Positions 28,815 through 38,608 of a stretch of 64,000 bases of DNA are shown piece after piece. This DNA comes from an uncultured Sutterella sp. (GTDB taxonomy: Bacteria > Pseudomonadota > Gammaproteobacteria > Burkholderiales > Burkholderiaceae_F), in the NCBI GenBank assembly GCA_905212345.1, contig CAJMEC010000001.1:1-64000 (forward strand). Direction: 5' to 3'. The notes beneath the pieces are model-generated. The model saw only the letters and a list, made by a program, of their open reading frames with translations. It was not told the DNA's origin and did not search any database. The stretch's first letter is position 1. Every line of letters starts with the position of its first letter. The position numbers and the translations under genes are program-made.

Positions 28815-29990
28815 ATGATAAGACTGTTTTTTTCTTTCCTCTGTATTGTATTGGGTTTCGTGAGTGTCGCGAATGCGGCGGCGCCACAATTGAAGTCTCA
28901 ATCCTGGATTCTCGTCGATCGGTTAACGCATACGACGTTGGCTAATAAAAACGCAGATGTCCGCACTAACCCGGGAAACACCGTTTTGCTGATGGTGCTG
29001 TATACAGCAGAAAAAGCGATCAGTGAAAAAATCATCAGCCGTAACACTTCTATTACCGTAAACAACGATGCATTGTCTATTCCTCCGTTAAATGCCGCTC
29101 GCTTTTATTTAGAGCCCAACCAATCTGTCACGGTATTGGATCTTGAAAAAGCCATTGCTGTCATGGGAGCTAATGATGCGGCAGTTGCGCTAGCCGAAGG
29201 GATTTATCAGACGATTGATCGCTTCGTTGAGAAAATGAATGAAAATGCCCAAAAGTTGGGAATGAAAAATACTCATTACACATCTTTGATCGGCACCAAC
29301 GATAAAAATCAATACTCTAGCGCCCGCGACACATTGATTTTGGCTAACGCTCTGTTAAACGATTGTCCAGAACTTAGTGATATTTGGACAATTAAAAGTC
29401 TCAATAATGGCGTATTGAACCACAATAACAGCAACAGTTTCTTATGGCGAACTAAGGCTATTCGTGGCTTACATCGTTCACATTTTCAGATGAAATCCTG
29501 GGATAGCGTTATCTATTACTCACGTGATTACGTTGAAGCAGATACTCGATTTTCTCGTGAATTGTTAGCCGTAACGCTGGGAGCTGAAAGCGACCGACAA
29601 AATACCGATGACACAATGAAACTGGTTAATTGGGGAGCTGATAACTACAAAACTTTACTGCTTTATCCTGCTCTCGAAACGATTGATCGTTTACCGGTTG
29701 AATTAACAGATGATGGAAAAGTTCGCGTAGGCGTGAAAGAAAACGTTTATGTTACGCTTCCACGTGACGCAATCCTTCAAAAAGGAATGAAGGGTTTTTC
29801 AGCGACAGTCTCTCGCCTTGATCCTTTGGTTGCTCCGATAAAAGAAGGTGAACGCATAGGTGAAATAACCATATACTTCAATAAGAAAGTGGTGGCTAAA
29901 AGTGAATTAGTCGCTTTGCACGATGTTCAAAAATCAAACTTCTGGCGTCGGCAATATCAACGGCTAAAAGCACTGATTGGATTACAATAG
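28815..29990 (+). CDS. dacA: PBP5/DacA-like protein lacking all catalytic motifs (predicted pseudo-carboxypeptidase)
   Basis: By overall sequence this is a low-molecular-weight D-alanyl-D-alanine carboxypeptidase of the PBP5 group: signal peptide (1-21, VANA cleavage), transpeptidase-like domain, PBP5_C domain (about 275-365) and a C-terminal amphipathic anchor (NFWRRQYQRLKALIGL). Aligned by eye with E. coli DacA through NADVR, GMKNTHY and QYSSARD, the active site is gone. SxxK is N55-T-V-L58, SxN is G118-A-N120, and KTG is H220-R-S222. The frame is intact over 391 codons and the rest is well conserved, so it looks maintained as a non-catalytic wall-binding or regulatory protein (inference). 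It shares an operon with ybeD and menA. Confidence 0.88.
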   Translation: MIRLFFSFLCIVLGFVSVANAAAPQLKSQSWILVDRLTHTTLANKNADVRTNPGNTVLLMVLYTAEKAISEKIISRNTSITVNNDALSIPPLNAARFYLEPNQSVTVLDLEKAIAVMGANDAAVALAEGIYQTIDRFVEKMNENAQKLGMKNTHYTSLIGTNDKNQYSSARDTLILANALLNDCPELSDIWTIKSLNNGVLNHNNSNSFLWRTKAIRGLHRSHFQMKSWDSVIYYSRDYVEADTRFSRELLAVTLGAESDRQNTDDTMKLVNWGADNYKTLLLYPALETIDRLPVELTDDGKVRVGVKENVYVTLPRDAILQKGMKGFSATVSRLDPLVAPIKEGERIGEITIYFNKKVVAKSELVALHDVQKSNFWRRQYQRLKALIGLQ

Positions 29991-29997
29991 AGCTATT

Positions 29998-30264
29998 ATG
30001 AAACAAGAAAAAGAATTGCTTGAATTTCCTTGTGATTTCCCCATTAAGGTTATGGGATTTGCAGATCCCCAATTTGCCAGCACCATTGGGAAGTTAGTTA
30101 AGGAATTTGATCCTTTATTTAACCCAGAAACAATAGCGAGAAGACCGAGTAAACAAGGTCGTTACGAGGCGTTGCACATTGTCGTACACGCCACTGGACG
30201 AGAACAACTCGATTCTATTTACATGGCATTAACACACCATCCGATGGTCAAGGTTGTTCTCTAA
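29998..30264 (+). CDS. ybeD: DUF493/YbeD family protein
   Basis: Small cytoplasmic alpha/beta protein of the YbeD (DUF493) family, with an ACT-like fold and a suspected regulatory role. Seen: LLEFPCDFPIKVMGF (about 5-19), and SKQGRYEALHIVVHATGREQLDSIYMAL (about 51-78). 88 aa from the ATG at 29998; the frame is open seven codons earlier, inside dacA. In E. coli the order is dacA-ybeD-lipB. Here lipB is absent and menA follows, starting inside the ybeD stop (TAATG). Confidence 0.9.
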   Translation: MKQEKELLEFPCDFPIKVMGFADPQFASTIGKLVKEFDPLFNPETIARRPSKQGRYEALHIVVHATGREQLDSIYMALTHHPMVKVVL

Positions 30265-31190
30265 TGACTGATATTGAGAACGTTTCCGCCCATTCTGTAA
30301 AAGCTTGGTTATTGGCTATACGTCCAAAAACGTTTGGCGTAGCCGTAGCTCCTGTGTTGGCTTCTTTGGCTGTTTGCCTATCTGATACTGGATTCATTAA
30401 TCCGGTTACCGCCGCTTTAACAGCATTACTGGCCATTGTTATGCAAGCGATTACCAACATGGAAAACGATTCTGGATATACCAAGAGAAAGGCGGAAAGA
30501 ACAAACAGAAAAGGTTTACCAAGGGCTACTTCGTTGGGACTCTTAAGTATTAAAGAGGTAGAAATTGGAATTTTGATCGCTTCTCTTATTGGAATAGCGA
30601 TTACCATCTACTTCATTTACCTGACCCACTGGTTCTTTTTATTAGTAACAGTGGCTTCTATTGCCGCTGCTTACTTGTATATGGGAGGACCTCGCCCGAT
30701 TGCCTACACCCCATATGGTGAAATCGTTGTCTTTATCTTTTTTGGATTGGTGGCGGCAATTGGTACCTATTATTTGCAGGTCCAAGATATCTCAGTCACT
30801 ATTCTTATTGTGGGGTGTGCTCTTGGACTAATCGCCTCTGCTGTTTTATGCGTTAATAATTTCAGAGACCGTGAGCATGATGAATCTATTCGTCGCTACA
30901 CAATGGCTGTTGTTTTAGGGAAGTCGCTTACCATTTCTGCATACCGATTAATGCTATTTGCTCCTTATGGCCTTATCTTGTGCATTGTCGCAATGGATTG
31001 GACTCGCTATCCCTACCTGTTAGTTTTTATTTCTTTATGGAAAGCCTGGAAATTACCACTGGAACTCACCAATAAAACAGGCTATGAGTTAAACAGTACC
31101 TTGTTTGCTACCGTTAAGTTAGAAGTATTTTTTGCACTCACTTTAACCTGTGGTGCTCTGATTCATGCTTACCTAAAATGGTTCGTATAG
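30264..31190 (+). CDS. menA: MenA-like UbiA-family prenyltransferase with altered first aspartate motif
   Basis: MenA transfers a polyprenyl chain onto 1,4-dihydroxy-2-naphthoate in menaquinone synthesis. About eight to nine membrane helices are visible. Blocks AWLLAIRPKTF (14-24), MGGPRPIAYTPYGEIVVFIFFG (140-161) and GTYYLQ fit MenA better than UbiA. The second aspartate motif is intact (D202-REH-D206). The first, normally NDxxDxxxxxD, reads N68-D69-S-G-Y72 ... E78, so the second aspartate is tyrosine and the third glutamate. 308 aa with no frameshift. Activity or substrate may differ from MenA; that is inference. The start overlaps the ybeD stop. Confidence 0.8.
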   Translation: MTDIENVSAHSVKAWLLAIRPKTFGVAVAPVLASLAVCLSDTGFINPVTAALTALLAIVMQAITNMENDSGYTKRKAERTNRKGLPRATSLGLLSIKEVEIGILIASLIGIAITIYFIYLTHWFFLLVTVASIAAAYLYMGGPRPIAYTPYGEIVVFIFFGLVAAIGTYYLQVQDISVTILIVGCALGLIASAVLCVNNFRDREHDESIRRYTMAVVLGKSLTISAYRLMLFAPYGLILCIVAMDWTRYPYLLVFISLWKAWKLPLELTNKTGYELNSTLFATVKLEVFFALTLTCGALIHAYLKWFV

Positions 31191-31191
31191 T

Positions 31192-31223
31192 AAGCACTGA
31201 AACCCACACGGGTTTCAGCGCTT
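31192..31223. terminator. Hairpin terminator between menA and the ABC substrate-binding gene
   Basis: 14-bp stem with one A-C mismatch (AAGCACTGAAACCC / GGGTTTCAGCGCTT) and a 4-base loop, between two convergent genes. There is no long T-run, so efficiency is uncertain. Confidence 0.65.
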
Positions 31224-31233
31224 GCTTCAATAA

Positions 31234-32178
31234 TTATTGACGGGCCATCGGCAAGACTAATTGATCTGTATTGACCTTATTTTGCATCATGCCATTTTCA
31301 ATCAAGAAATCCTGATCTAATTTAAGACTATTCATATCATTATCGGTAATGACATCAAAGTAGTGACTCCATTGCGCTAATTTCTTTGCGTCATCCAAGC
31401 TCACTCCCTCTTCTTTTGCCCCCATGGCAATCGCTTGTTCATAGTTGTCACTAATCCACTTTGTGGTTTGTCTGTGAACTTTGACAATTCTTTCTAACAG
31501 CGGCTTGTTTTCCTTAACAAACTTCTCGCTAGCAGCCATAACTAATAAGGGATTAACGTAACCATCTGCAGTAACGATGCTCTTCGCCCCAGAAGCGTTG
31601 GCCTTAATAACTAATCCAGCTGCTAACAGAGCGGCGTCAACATGTCCACCCAACAAGGCTGCTTGTGCTTTGGCCGGATCCATTTGTAAAAACTCAACAT
31701 CTTTGATGTTCATACCTTTTGAATTCAGAGCTGCCACCAAAATTTGATGTAATGCTGTTCCTTTCGGCCCAGCCACTTTCTTGCCCTTTAAATCTTCGAT
31801 TTGCATCTGCTTGCCGGGTTTACCCACTACGGCGAATACTTGAGTCGGACGAGCTACACCAGTAGCTACATAGATCTTATTGCCTGCTCCATTAGCCATC
31901 AATAACGATGCTGTATTCATAACAGCGCTCACATCTAGTGAACCCGCAGCCATAGCCTGGGCTTGTTGAGCTCCGGAATTAATAGATACCCAATTAATCT
32001 TGATGCCGTCCTTTTGGAATTCTTTTTCCAAAAGTTGGTTTTGTTTCATCACAATATTTTGAAGATTAAATGGTGATTTCACGTAAGCCACATTAATTTC
32101 AGAGGTGGCTGCTTGTGCTGCTGACAACGATCCAGTCAAGACCATTGCCGTAACGAGTAATAATTTTTTTAATGTCAT
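31234..32178 (-). CDS. ABC transporter substrate-binding protein, NitT/TauT/SsuA type
   Basis: Periplasmic binding protein for a small anion or organosulfur/nitrogen compound; ligand unknown. A clear signal peptide (KKLLLVTAMVLTGSLSAAQA) precedes a two-lobed domain. Family features: INVAYVKSPFNLQN near the start of the mature protein, then VSINSGAQQAQAMAAGSLDVSAV (about 63-85) and DLKGKKVAGPKGTALHQIL (about 131-149). 314 aa. Last of three genes (permease, ATPase, binding protein). No metabolic gene that would reveal the ligand is nearby. Confidence 0.88.
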   Translation of the reverse strand: MTLKKLLLVTAMVLTGSLSAAQAATSEINVAYVKSPFNLQNIVMKQNQLLEKEFQKDGIKINWVSINSGAQQAQAMAAGSLDVSAVMNTASLLMANGAGNKIYVATGVARPTQVFAVVGKPGKQMQIEDLKGKKVAGPKGTALHQILVAALNSKGMNIKDVEFLQMDPAKAQAALLGGHVDAALLAAGLVIKANASGAKSIVTADGYVNPLLVMAASEKFVKENKPLLERIVKVHRQTTKWISDNYEQAIAMGAKEEGVSLDDAKKLAQWSHYFDVITDNDMNSLKLDQDFLIENGMMQNKVNTDQLVLPMARQ

Positions 32179-32188
32179 TTCTGCCTCA

Positions 32189-32899
32189 CTAAGAATGAGT
32201 TAAAAGATTCAAAACTTTTGCAGCGTATTCAACAACATGCATATTGGTCACTGTTCGGGGATGCGACAAGTTTATATTCAGCGTGTCCACTACATTCGCT
32301 TGAGACAAAACCATTACCCGGTCAGCCAAACGAACAGCTTCGTTGACCTCATGGGTAATTAAGACAACGGACATTTTTTTTTGCTGTTGAATTCGCTCAA
32401 AATCGACCTGTATTTGCGCTCGGGTTATTGCGTCTAACGCACCAAAAGGCTCGTCCATTAACAAAATATCAGGTGACTGCACTAATGCACGTGCTAAAGC
32501 AACCCTTTGAGCCATCCCTCCCGATAATTCTGAAGGGTAATAATTTTCTGTATGGCTTAATCCTACCAACTCGAGCACCTCACAAACGGTTTTTCTTTGT
32601 GTTTCACGAGATTCTTTTCGAATCGGTAAGGCAACATTTTCAAAAACAGTTTTCCAAGGCAATAATCGATGATCTTGGAAAACAACCCCTACTCTCCTGT
32701 TGCTCTCAATTTGAATTTGCCCCTTCGTTGGCATAAGCAAACCAGAGATCAAACGAATCAAAGTACTTTTACCGCAGCCACTTTTTCCTATAATAGCCAA
32801 CACTTCACGATCATACAGTTCTAAAGAAAAATCTTTAAGAATCCAATGTTCGTACCCTGGGTAACGAAAACTAACATTTTGCACACTTGCTATCGTCAT
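32189..32899 (-). CDS. ABC transporter ATP-binding protein, NitT/TauT/SsuA type
   Basis: ATPase of the importer. Walker A GKSGCGKST (about 38-46), Q-loop VVFQDHRLLPW, signature LSGGMAQRVALARAL (about 125-139), Walker B ILLMDEPFGALD (about 145-156) and switch histidine ITHEVNEAV. 236 aa, all motifs intact. It overlaps the permease gene by four bases and is 10 bases upstream of the binding-protein gene. Confidence 0.93.
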   Translation of the reverse strand: MTIASVQNVSFRYPGYEHWILKDFSLELYDREVLAIIGKSGCGKSTLIRLISGLLMPTKGQIQIESNRRVGVVFQDHRLLPWKTVFENVALPIRKESRETQRKTVCEVLELVGLSHTENYYPSELSGGMAQRVALARALVQSPDILLMDEPFGALDAITRAQIQVDFERIQQQKKMSVVLITHEVNEAVRLADRVMVLSQANVVDTLNINLSHPRTVTNMHVVEYAAKVLNLLTHS

Positions 32900-33642
32900 T
32901 TTTTACTCCAAGGAGCGACTTTCAAGAGTGTCTTCTGAAAAAGGAAATCTCCCCAAATACCCAAAACGGCAATCATAAAAATGCCGACAAATACTTGGTC
33001 GGTGCGAGCCATTTCTGAAGCATCTGAAATTAAATAACCAAGTCCTGAAGAGGCTGCGATTAATTCCGCACTGACCAACGCTCTCCAACTGTATCCGAAT
33101 CCCAGGCGAAGCCCGGTAAAAACAGCAGGCAAAGCCCCTGGAAACTCTATGTGTTTAATTTTTTCAAAAGTATTTAAATTCAAGGTTTCAGCTAATTCCC
33201 CATAACGATAATCTAATTGCTTAAAACCACTGTAAGCATTTAAATAAATAGGAAAGAAGCTGGCTAAAAGGACGATAGTTAATTTAGCGGTTTCCCCGAT
33301 TCCCAGCCATAAAATAAGCAAAGGAATTAAGGAAAGAGGAGGAATCATCCGCAAGCTTTCAAGAATTAAACGGGATTGAGTATGCAGAGTTTCATATTTT
33401 GCAAAAAAATAGCCCATGGGTAGTGCTATTAATGCTGCCGCGATATATCCTCCAAATGCTCTTGCAAGGCTGGATTGAACATGCTCCCAAAGAAGACCAT
33501 TTTCACAAAGCTCAATAAACGCCGAAAAAACAGACTCCGGTCGGGGCAATAAATAAGGGTTAACCCACGAAAAGGCGGATGCCAACCACCATAGCACAAA
33601 AAGCGCTACAGGCATCCATAGAGATAGAATCAGTGAACGCAC
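32896..33642 (-). CDS. ABC transporter permease, NitT/TauT/SsuA type
   Basis: Inner-membrane channel subunit, 248 aa with about six hydrophobic helices and the cytoplasmic coupling (EAA-like) loop FTGLRLGFGYSWRALVSAELI (about 174-194), where it docks to the ATPase. The N-terminus LWMPVALFVLWWLASAF is the first helix. First of the three transporter genes. It lies 27 bases downstream of dolP on the same strand, so the transporter could be expressed from the dolP promoter. Confidence 0.92.
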   Translation of the reverse strand: MRSLILSLWMPVALFVLWWLASAFSWVNPYLLPRPESVFSAFIELCENGLLWEHVQSSLARAFGGYIAAALIALPMGYFFAKYETLHTQSRLILESLRMIPPLSLIPLLILWLGIGETAKLTIVLLASFFPIYLNAYSGFKQLDYRYGELAETLNLNTFEKIKHIEFPGALPAVFTGLRLGFGYSWRALVSAELIAASSGLGYLISDASEMARTDQVFVGIFMIAVLGIWGDFLFQKTLLKVAPWSKK

Positions 33643-33669
33643 GCCGCTAACCGCAAACGATAAAAACCG

Positions 33670-34371
33670 CTATTGCAAACGCACTTCCGTGGAAGAAACA
33701 GGTTCTTCAACAATGTTATTCGTTGTTGTGTAGGCCGGCTTTTCAGCTTGAGGTTGAGACAATAATTTGAGACGTTCTTGGACTTGTTGTGCACTCAACA
33801 CTTCAAACGCAGTAACAACTGATTTTGTACCCGGAACACGGGAAGCGATTTCAGCAGCCTTCTGTGCCTCTTCCTGAGTAACTAGGCCCATCAGATAGAC
33901 AATTCCACGATCAACGGTTACCTTCATTTGATTTAAAGAAACTCCAGATGTAGTTATCAACTGTGTTCTTACCTTACCAGCTAATGTAGAATCGGACATT
34001 CTTTGTGTCACAGGGGACACCGGTCCCACCATTAGTTCATTGACAACAGAACTGACTTCTAAGCTATTTTGAGCCACGCGTTGGGCTGTTAGTTTGTCAC
34101 TCTCACTTCCGACTTCCCCCGTTAATAAAATGCGACGGTTGTAAGAAGTCACTGTCAAGTGAAGATTATTTGGAATGGCTTGAGAAATTTCATAATGAAT
34201 TCTCTTTTCCATTACCTCATCGGCCATTTGAGCTCCGGTTGTACGACGATCGGTCGTCACAAAAGCCGTTGTGCCGACAGCACCACCAATCAAAACAGGA
34301 ACACAACCACTTAAAGCGGTAACACCGAGAGTGACTGCAGAAAGTGACAAGATAATAGATTTAATACGCAT
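33670..34371 (-). CDS. dolP: BON-domain outer-membrane lipoprotein DolP (YraP)
   Basis: Lipoprotein that supports outer-membrane integrity and BAM function in E. coli. The signal ends in a lipobox with LSGC (C23). Two BON domains follow (about residues 48-120 and 128-195), with TVTSYNRRILLTGEVGSE and VTVDRGIVYLMGLVTQEEA. The TDRRTTGAQ stretch after the lipobox resembles DolP. The tail past residue 197 (QQVQERLKLLSQPQAEKPAY) is an extra glutamine/threonine-rich extension. 233 aa. It is the gene nearest the candidate origin region on its left side. Confidence 0.88.
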   Translation of the reverse strand: MRIKSIILSLSAVTLGVTALSGCVPVLIGGAVGTTAFVTTDRRTTGAQMADEVMEKRIHYEISQAIPNNLHLTVTSYNRRILLTGEVGSESDKLTAQRVAQNSLEVSSVVNELMVGPVSPVTQRMSDSTLAGKVRTQLITTSGVSLNQMKVTVDRGIVYLMGLVTQEEAQKAAEIASRVPGTKSVVTAFEVLSAQQVQERLKLLSQPQAEKPAYTTTNNIVEEPVSSTEVRLQ

Positions 34372-34983
34372 ATTTATCCAACCTTTACGTGTCTACTCAG
34401 TATAGTAGCATTACACATCAATGAGAATAATTTAATTATTTGAGAAGTTATCACGATTTCATATTCTTGTGTAAAAGGTCTGAATATCTTTGTGAACATT
34501 TATTTAAAAATGTGGATAACAGACGAAGAAAGGTAGAGAGTCTGAAGTTATCCACAAAAACTCACATTTTATTCATACTGAATACACAGCCTAATTAGTC
34601 AAATAATGAACACTTTAATTAATTGAAAAATAATATAAAAATTAACTTATCCACAGAAAAATGGTTGCTTATTATTATGACTATTAATTAAAAATAAAAA
34701 TATGACTTATTAATAACTTTTTCTCACCGATGTAATCAATCTTCTTATTTTTTATAAAAAAAAATGTGGATAACTTTGTGAATTGTTTGGGATAACCTAT
34801 TTAAGTCTTTGTTATTTCAGATAAAAATTTTTAATTCTCAAAATTATGCGTATATCTCATATCTATTTGATTTACAAAAAGAAATTATAAAATTAATAAT
34901 ACTCAGAATATTGGTAATAAAGGCTAAATCCCTTGAAACTAGTGGGATTGAGAGCCTTTATATTTTGTGGATAAATCTTTTTA
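34372..34983. other. Candidate replication origin (oriC): AT-rich gap with five exact DnaA boxes
   Basis: 612 bases without a credible gene. Five exact copies of the DnaA box TTATCCACA, counting both strands, lie at 34511-34519 (-), 34548-34556 (+), 34647-34655 (+), 34765-34773 (-) and 34966-34974 (-). Between about 34600 and 34760 the sequence is extremely AT-rich, like a DNA unwinding element. It lies beyond gyrB in the dnaA-dnaN-gyrB cluster. Chance would give well under one such 9-mer here. It competes with the cluster at 60691-61062. A cumulative GC-skew minimum or marker-frequency data would decide. A short plus-strand frame inside it (34809-35057) looks spurious. Confidence 0.65.
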
Positions 34984-35949
34984 TTAGTCAGATTGTTTTT
35001 CTAACAATGTTTTCATGGACTTTTCCCTTGTTACACCAAAAGGAATTAAAACACTAGGAACGGCATGAGCAGCAGACTGTAAATGTTGAATTTGGTCATC
35101 AAAGAAAATATGAGGACGAAGCTGTTCAAGGACAAATTGCTTAGGCATACCGTCCATTAGAAAAAGTTCGGCTGCATTCATTCCCCAGCTTTTAAGTGTT
35201 GTAATCAGCCTTTCTTCACTTGGTGCTCCCCGGGAGGTGACAATAGAAATCCTGATAACAGGCTGATAATAAGGATCTTCTTTTCCTCTTCTCTGCATAT
35301 CTAATTGTTGAAAGTATGCTAACTTCTTAAAAAGTTCTGTTAATGGACCTGCATTGTGAGGTGAGTCAACATGTTTACTTTCATAATCTTGGAAACCTTC
35401 TAATCCCGATTGTTTGTACTGCTTTTCACTATCATCATCAATGACAACACCATCGAAATCAAAGGCGATTCGTAATCCTTTATCTTCCAGATCATCTTTG
35501 GCTTTAGAGGGGAGTACTAAACCGGCTGGGTAACCCATTTGAGTGGCTTCTACGACACTTTTACTATTAGCACTTAAAAATAGCGAAGCTCCATAAGCCT
35601 TCATGTAGGGAAATGTTGGCTGCCCAGAGGTAAAAGCTCCACCGCGGATAGGAAGTTTGTAGTATTTACAAGAGTTAAAGAAGCGCTGGCCAGATTCAGG
35701 ACTATTTCTGGATAAGACGATAACCCTAAAGGGTTCTTCCTCTTTGGGAAAATATTCATTTAGACTCAATAAGCGTCTGACAAAAGGAAAGGCAACGCCA
35801 GGATTTAAAGGGGTTTGCACGTGCTGAGTTTGGTAGTCTCTATAAGCTTCGATACCTTGATCTTCAAATATTTTGTGTTCCGCCTCTAAATCAAACAATG
35901 CTCGGCTGGAAACGGCAACAACTAATTTTTCATGAGTGGTATCAGGCAT
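34984..35949 (-). CDS. 5'-nucleotidase family protein (PF06189 type) with internal HAD-like duplication
   Basis: Resembles the cytosolic 5'-nucleotidase family PF06189, which dephosphorylates nucleoside monophosphates. The C-terminal half has the HAD motif IAFDFDGVVIDDDSE (about 161-175), VTSRGAP and FFDDQIQHL (about 285-293). The N-terminal half repeats the plan without the catalytic DxD: AVSSRALFDLEAEHKIFE, GIEAYRDYQTQHVQTPLNPG against GLEGFQDYESKHVDSPHNAG. So one half is probably active and the other structural. 321 aa, no signal peptide. It sits between gyrB and the candidate origin. Confidence 0.82.
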   Translation of the reverse strand: MPDTTHEKLVVAVSSRALFDLEAEHKIFEDQGIEAYRDYQTQHVQTPLNPGVAFPFVRRLLSLNEYFPKEEEPFRVIVLSRNSPESGQRFFNSCKYYKLPIRGGAFTSGQPTFPYMKAYGASLFLSANSKSVVEATQMGYPAGLVLPSKAKDDLEDKGLRIAFDFDGVVIDDDSEKQYKQSGLEGFQDYESKHVDSPHNAGPLTELFKKLAYFQQLDMQRRGKEDPYYQPVIRISIVTSRGAPSEERLITTLKSWGMNAAELFLMDGMPKQFVLEQLRPHIFFDDQIQHLQSAAHAVPSVLIPFGVTREKSMKTLLEKQSD

Positions 35950-35961
35950 TGTTGTTTATCC

Positions 35962-35990
35962 TAAAAAAAGCGGGAGACTTAATCTCCCGC
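35962..35990 (-). terminator. Intrinsic terminator of gyrB
   Basis: Read on the minus strand: GCGGGAGA, a 5-base loop, TCTCCCGC, then seven T residues. It lies eight bases after the gyrB stop and before the nucleotidase start, so the nucleotidase needs its own promoter or read-through. Confidence 0.85.
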
Positions 35991-35997
35991 CAGTGTA

Positions 35998-38517
<2,520 letters not shown>

Positions 38518-38545
38518 CTAAAAATTGCTTCTCTTAATTGTCAGT

Positions 38546-38577
38546 ACACCCGCTCTGAAGGTGTCCAGAGCGGGTGT
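38546..38577. terminator. 12-bp perfect hairpin between dnaN and gyrB
   Basis: ACACCCGCTCTG / CAGAGCGGGTGT with an 8-base loop. On the minus strand it is not followed by a T-run, so it is more likely an RNA-stability, pausing or partial-termination element than a full terminator. Confidence 0.55.
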
Positions 38578-38608
38578 GTTATATATGAAATCACGCTATG
38601 AACGCGCA

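Noticed and set aside
32601..32616. parS-like sequence GTTTCACGAGATTC in the ABC ATPase gene
   Set aside because: Three mismatches in the 14-base core, mostly in one arm, so not a credible ParB site.
34809..35057. 82-codon plus-strand frame in the candidate origin
   Set aside because: Low-complexity I/L/K/N composition typical of AT-rich DNA, overlaps the nucleotidase gene, no ribosome binding site.
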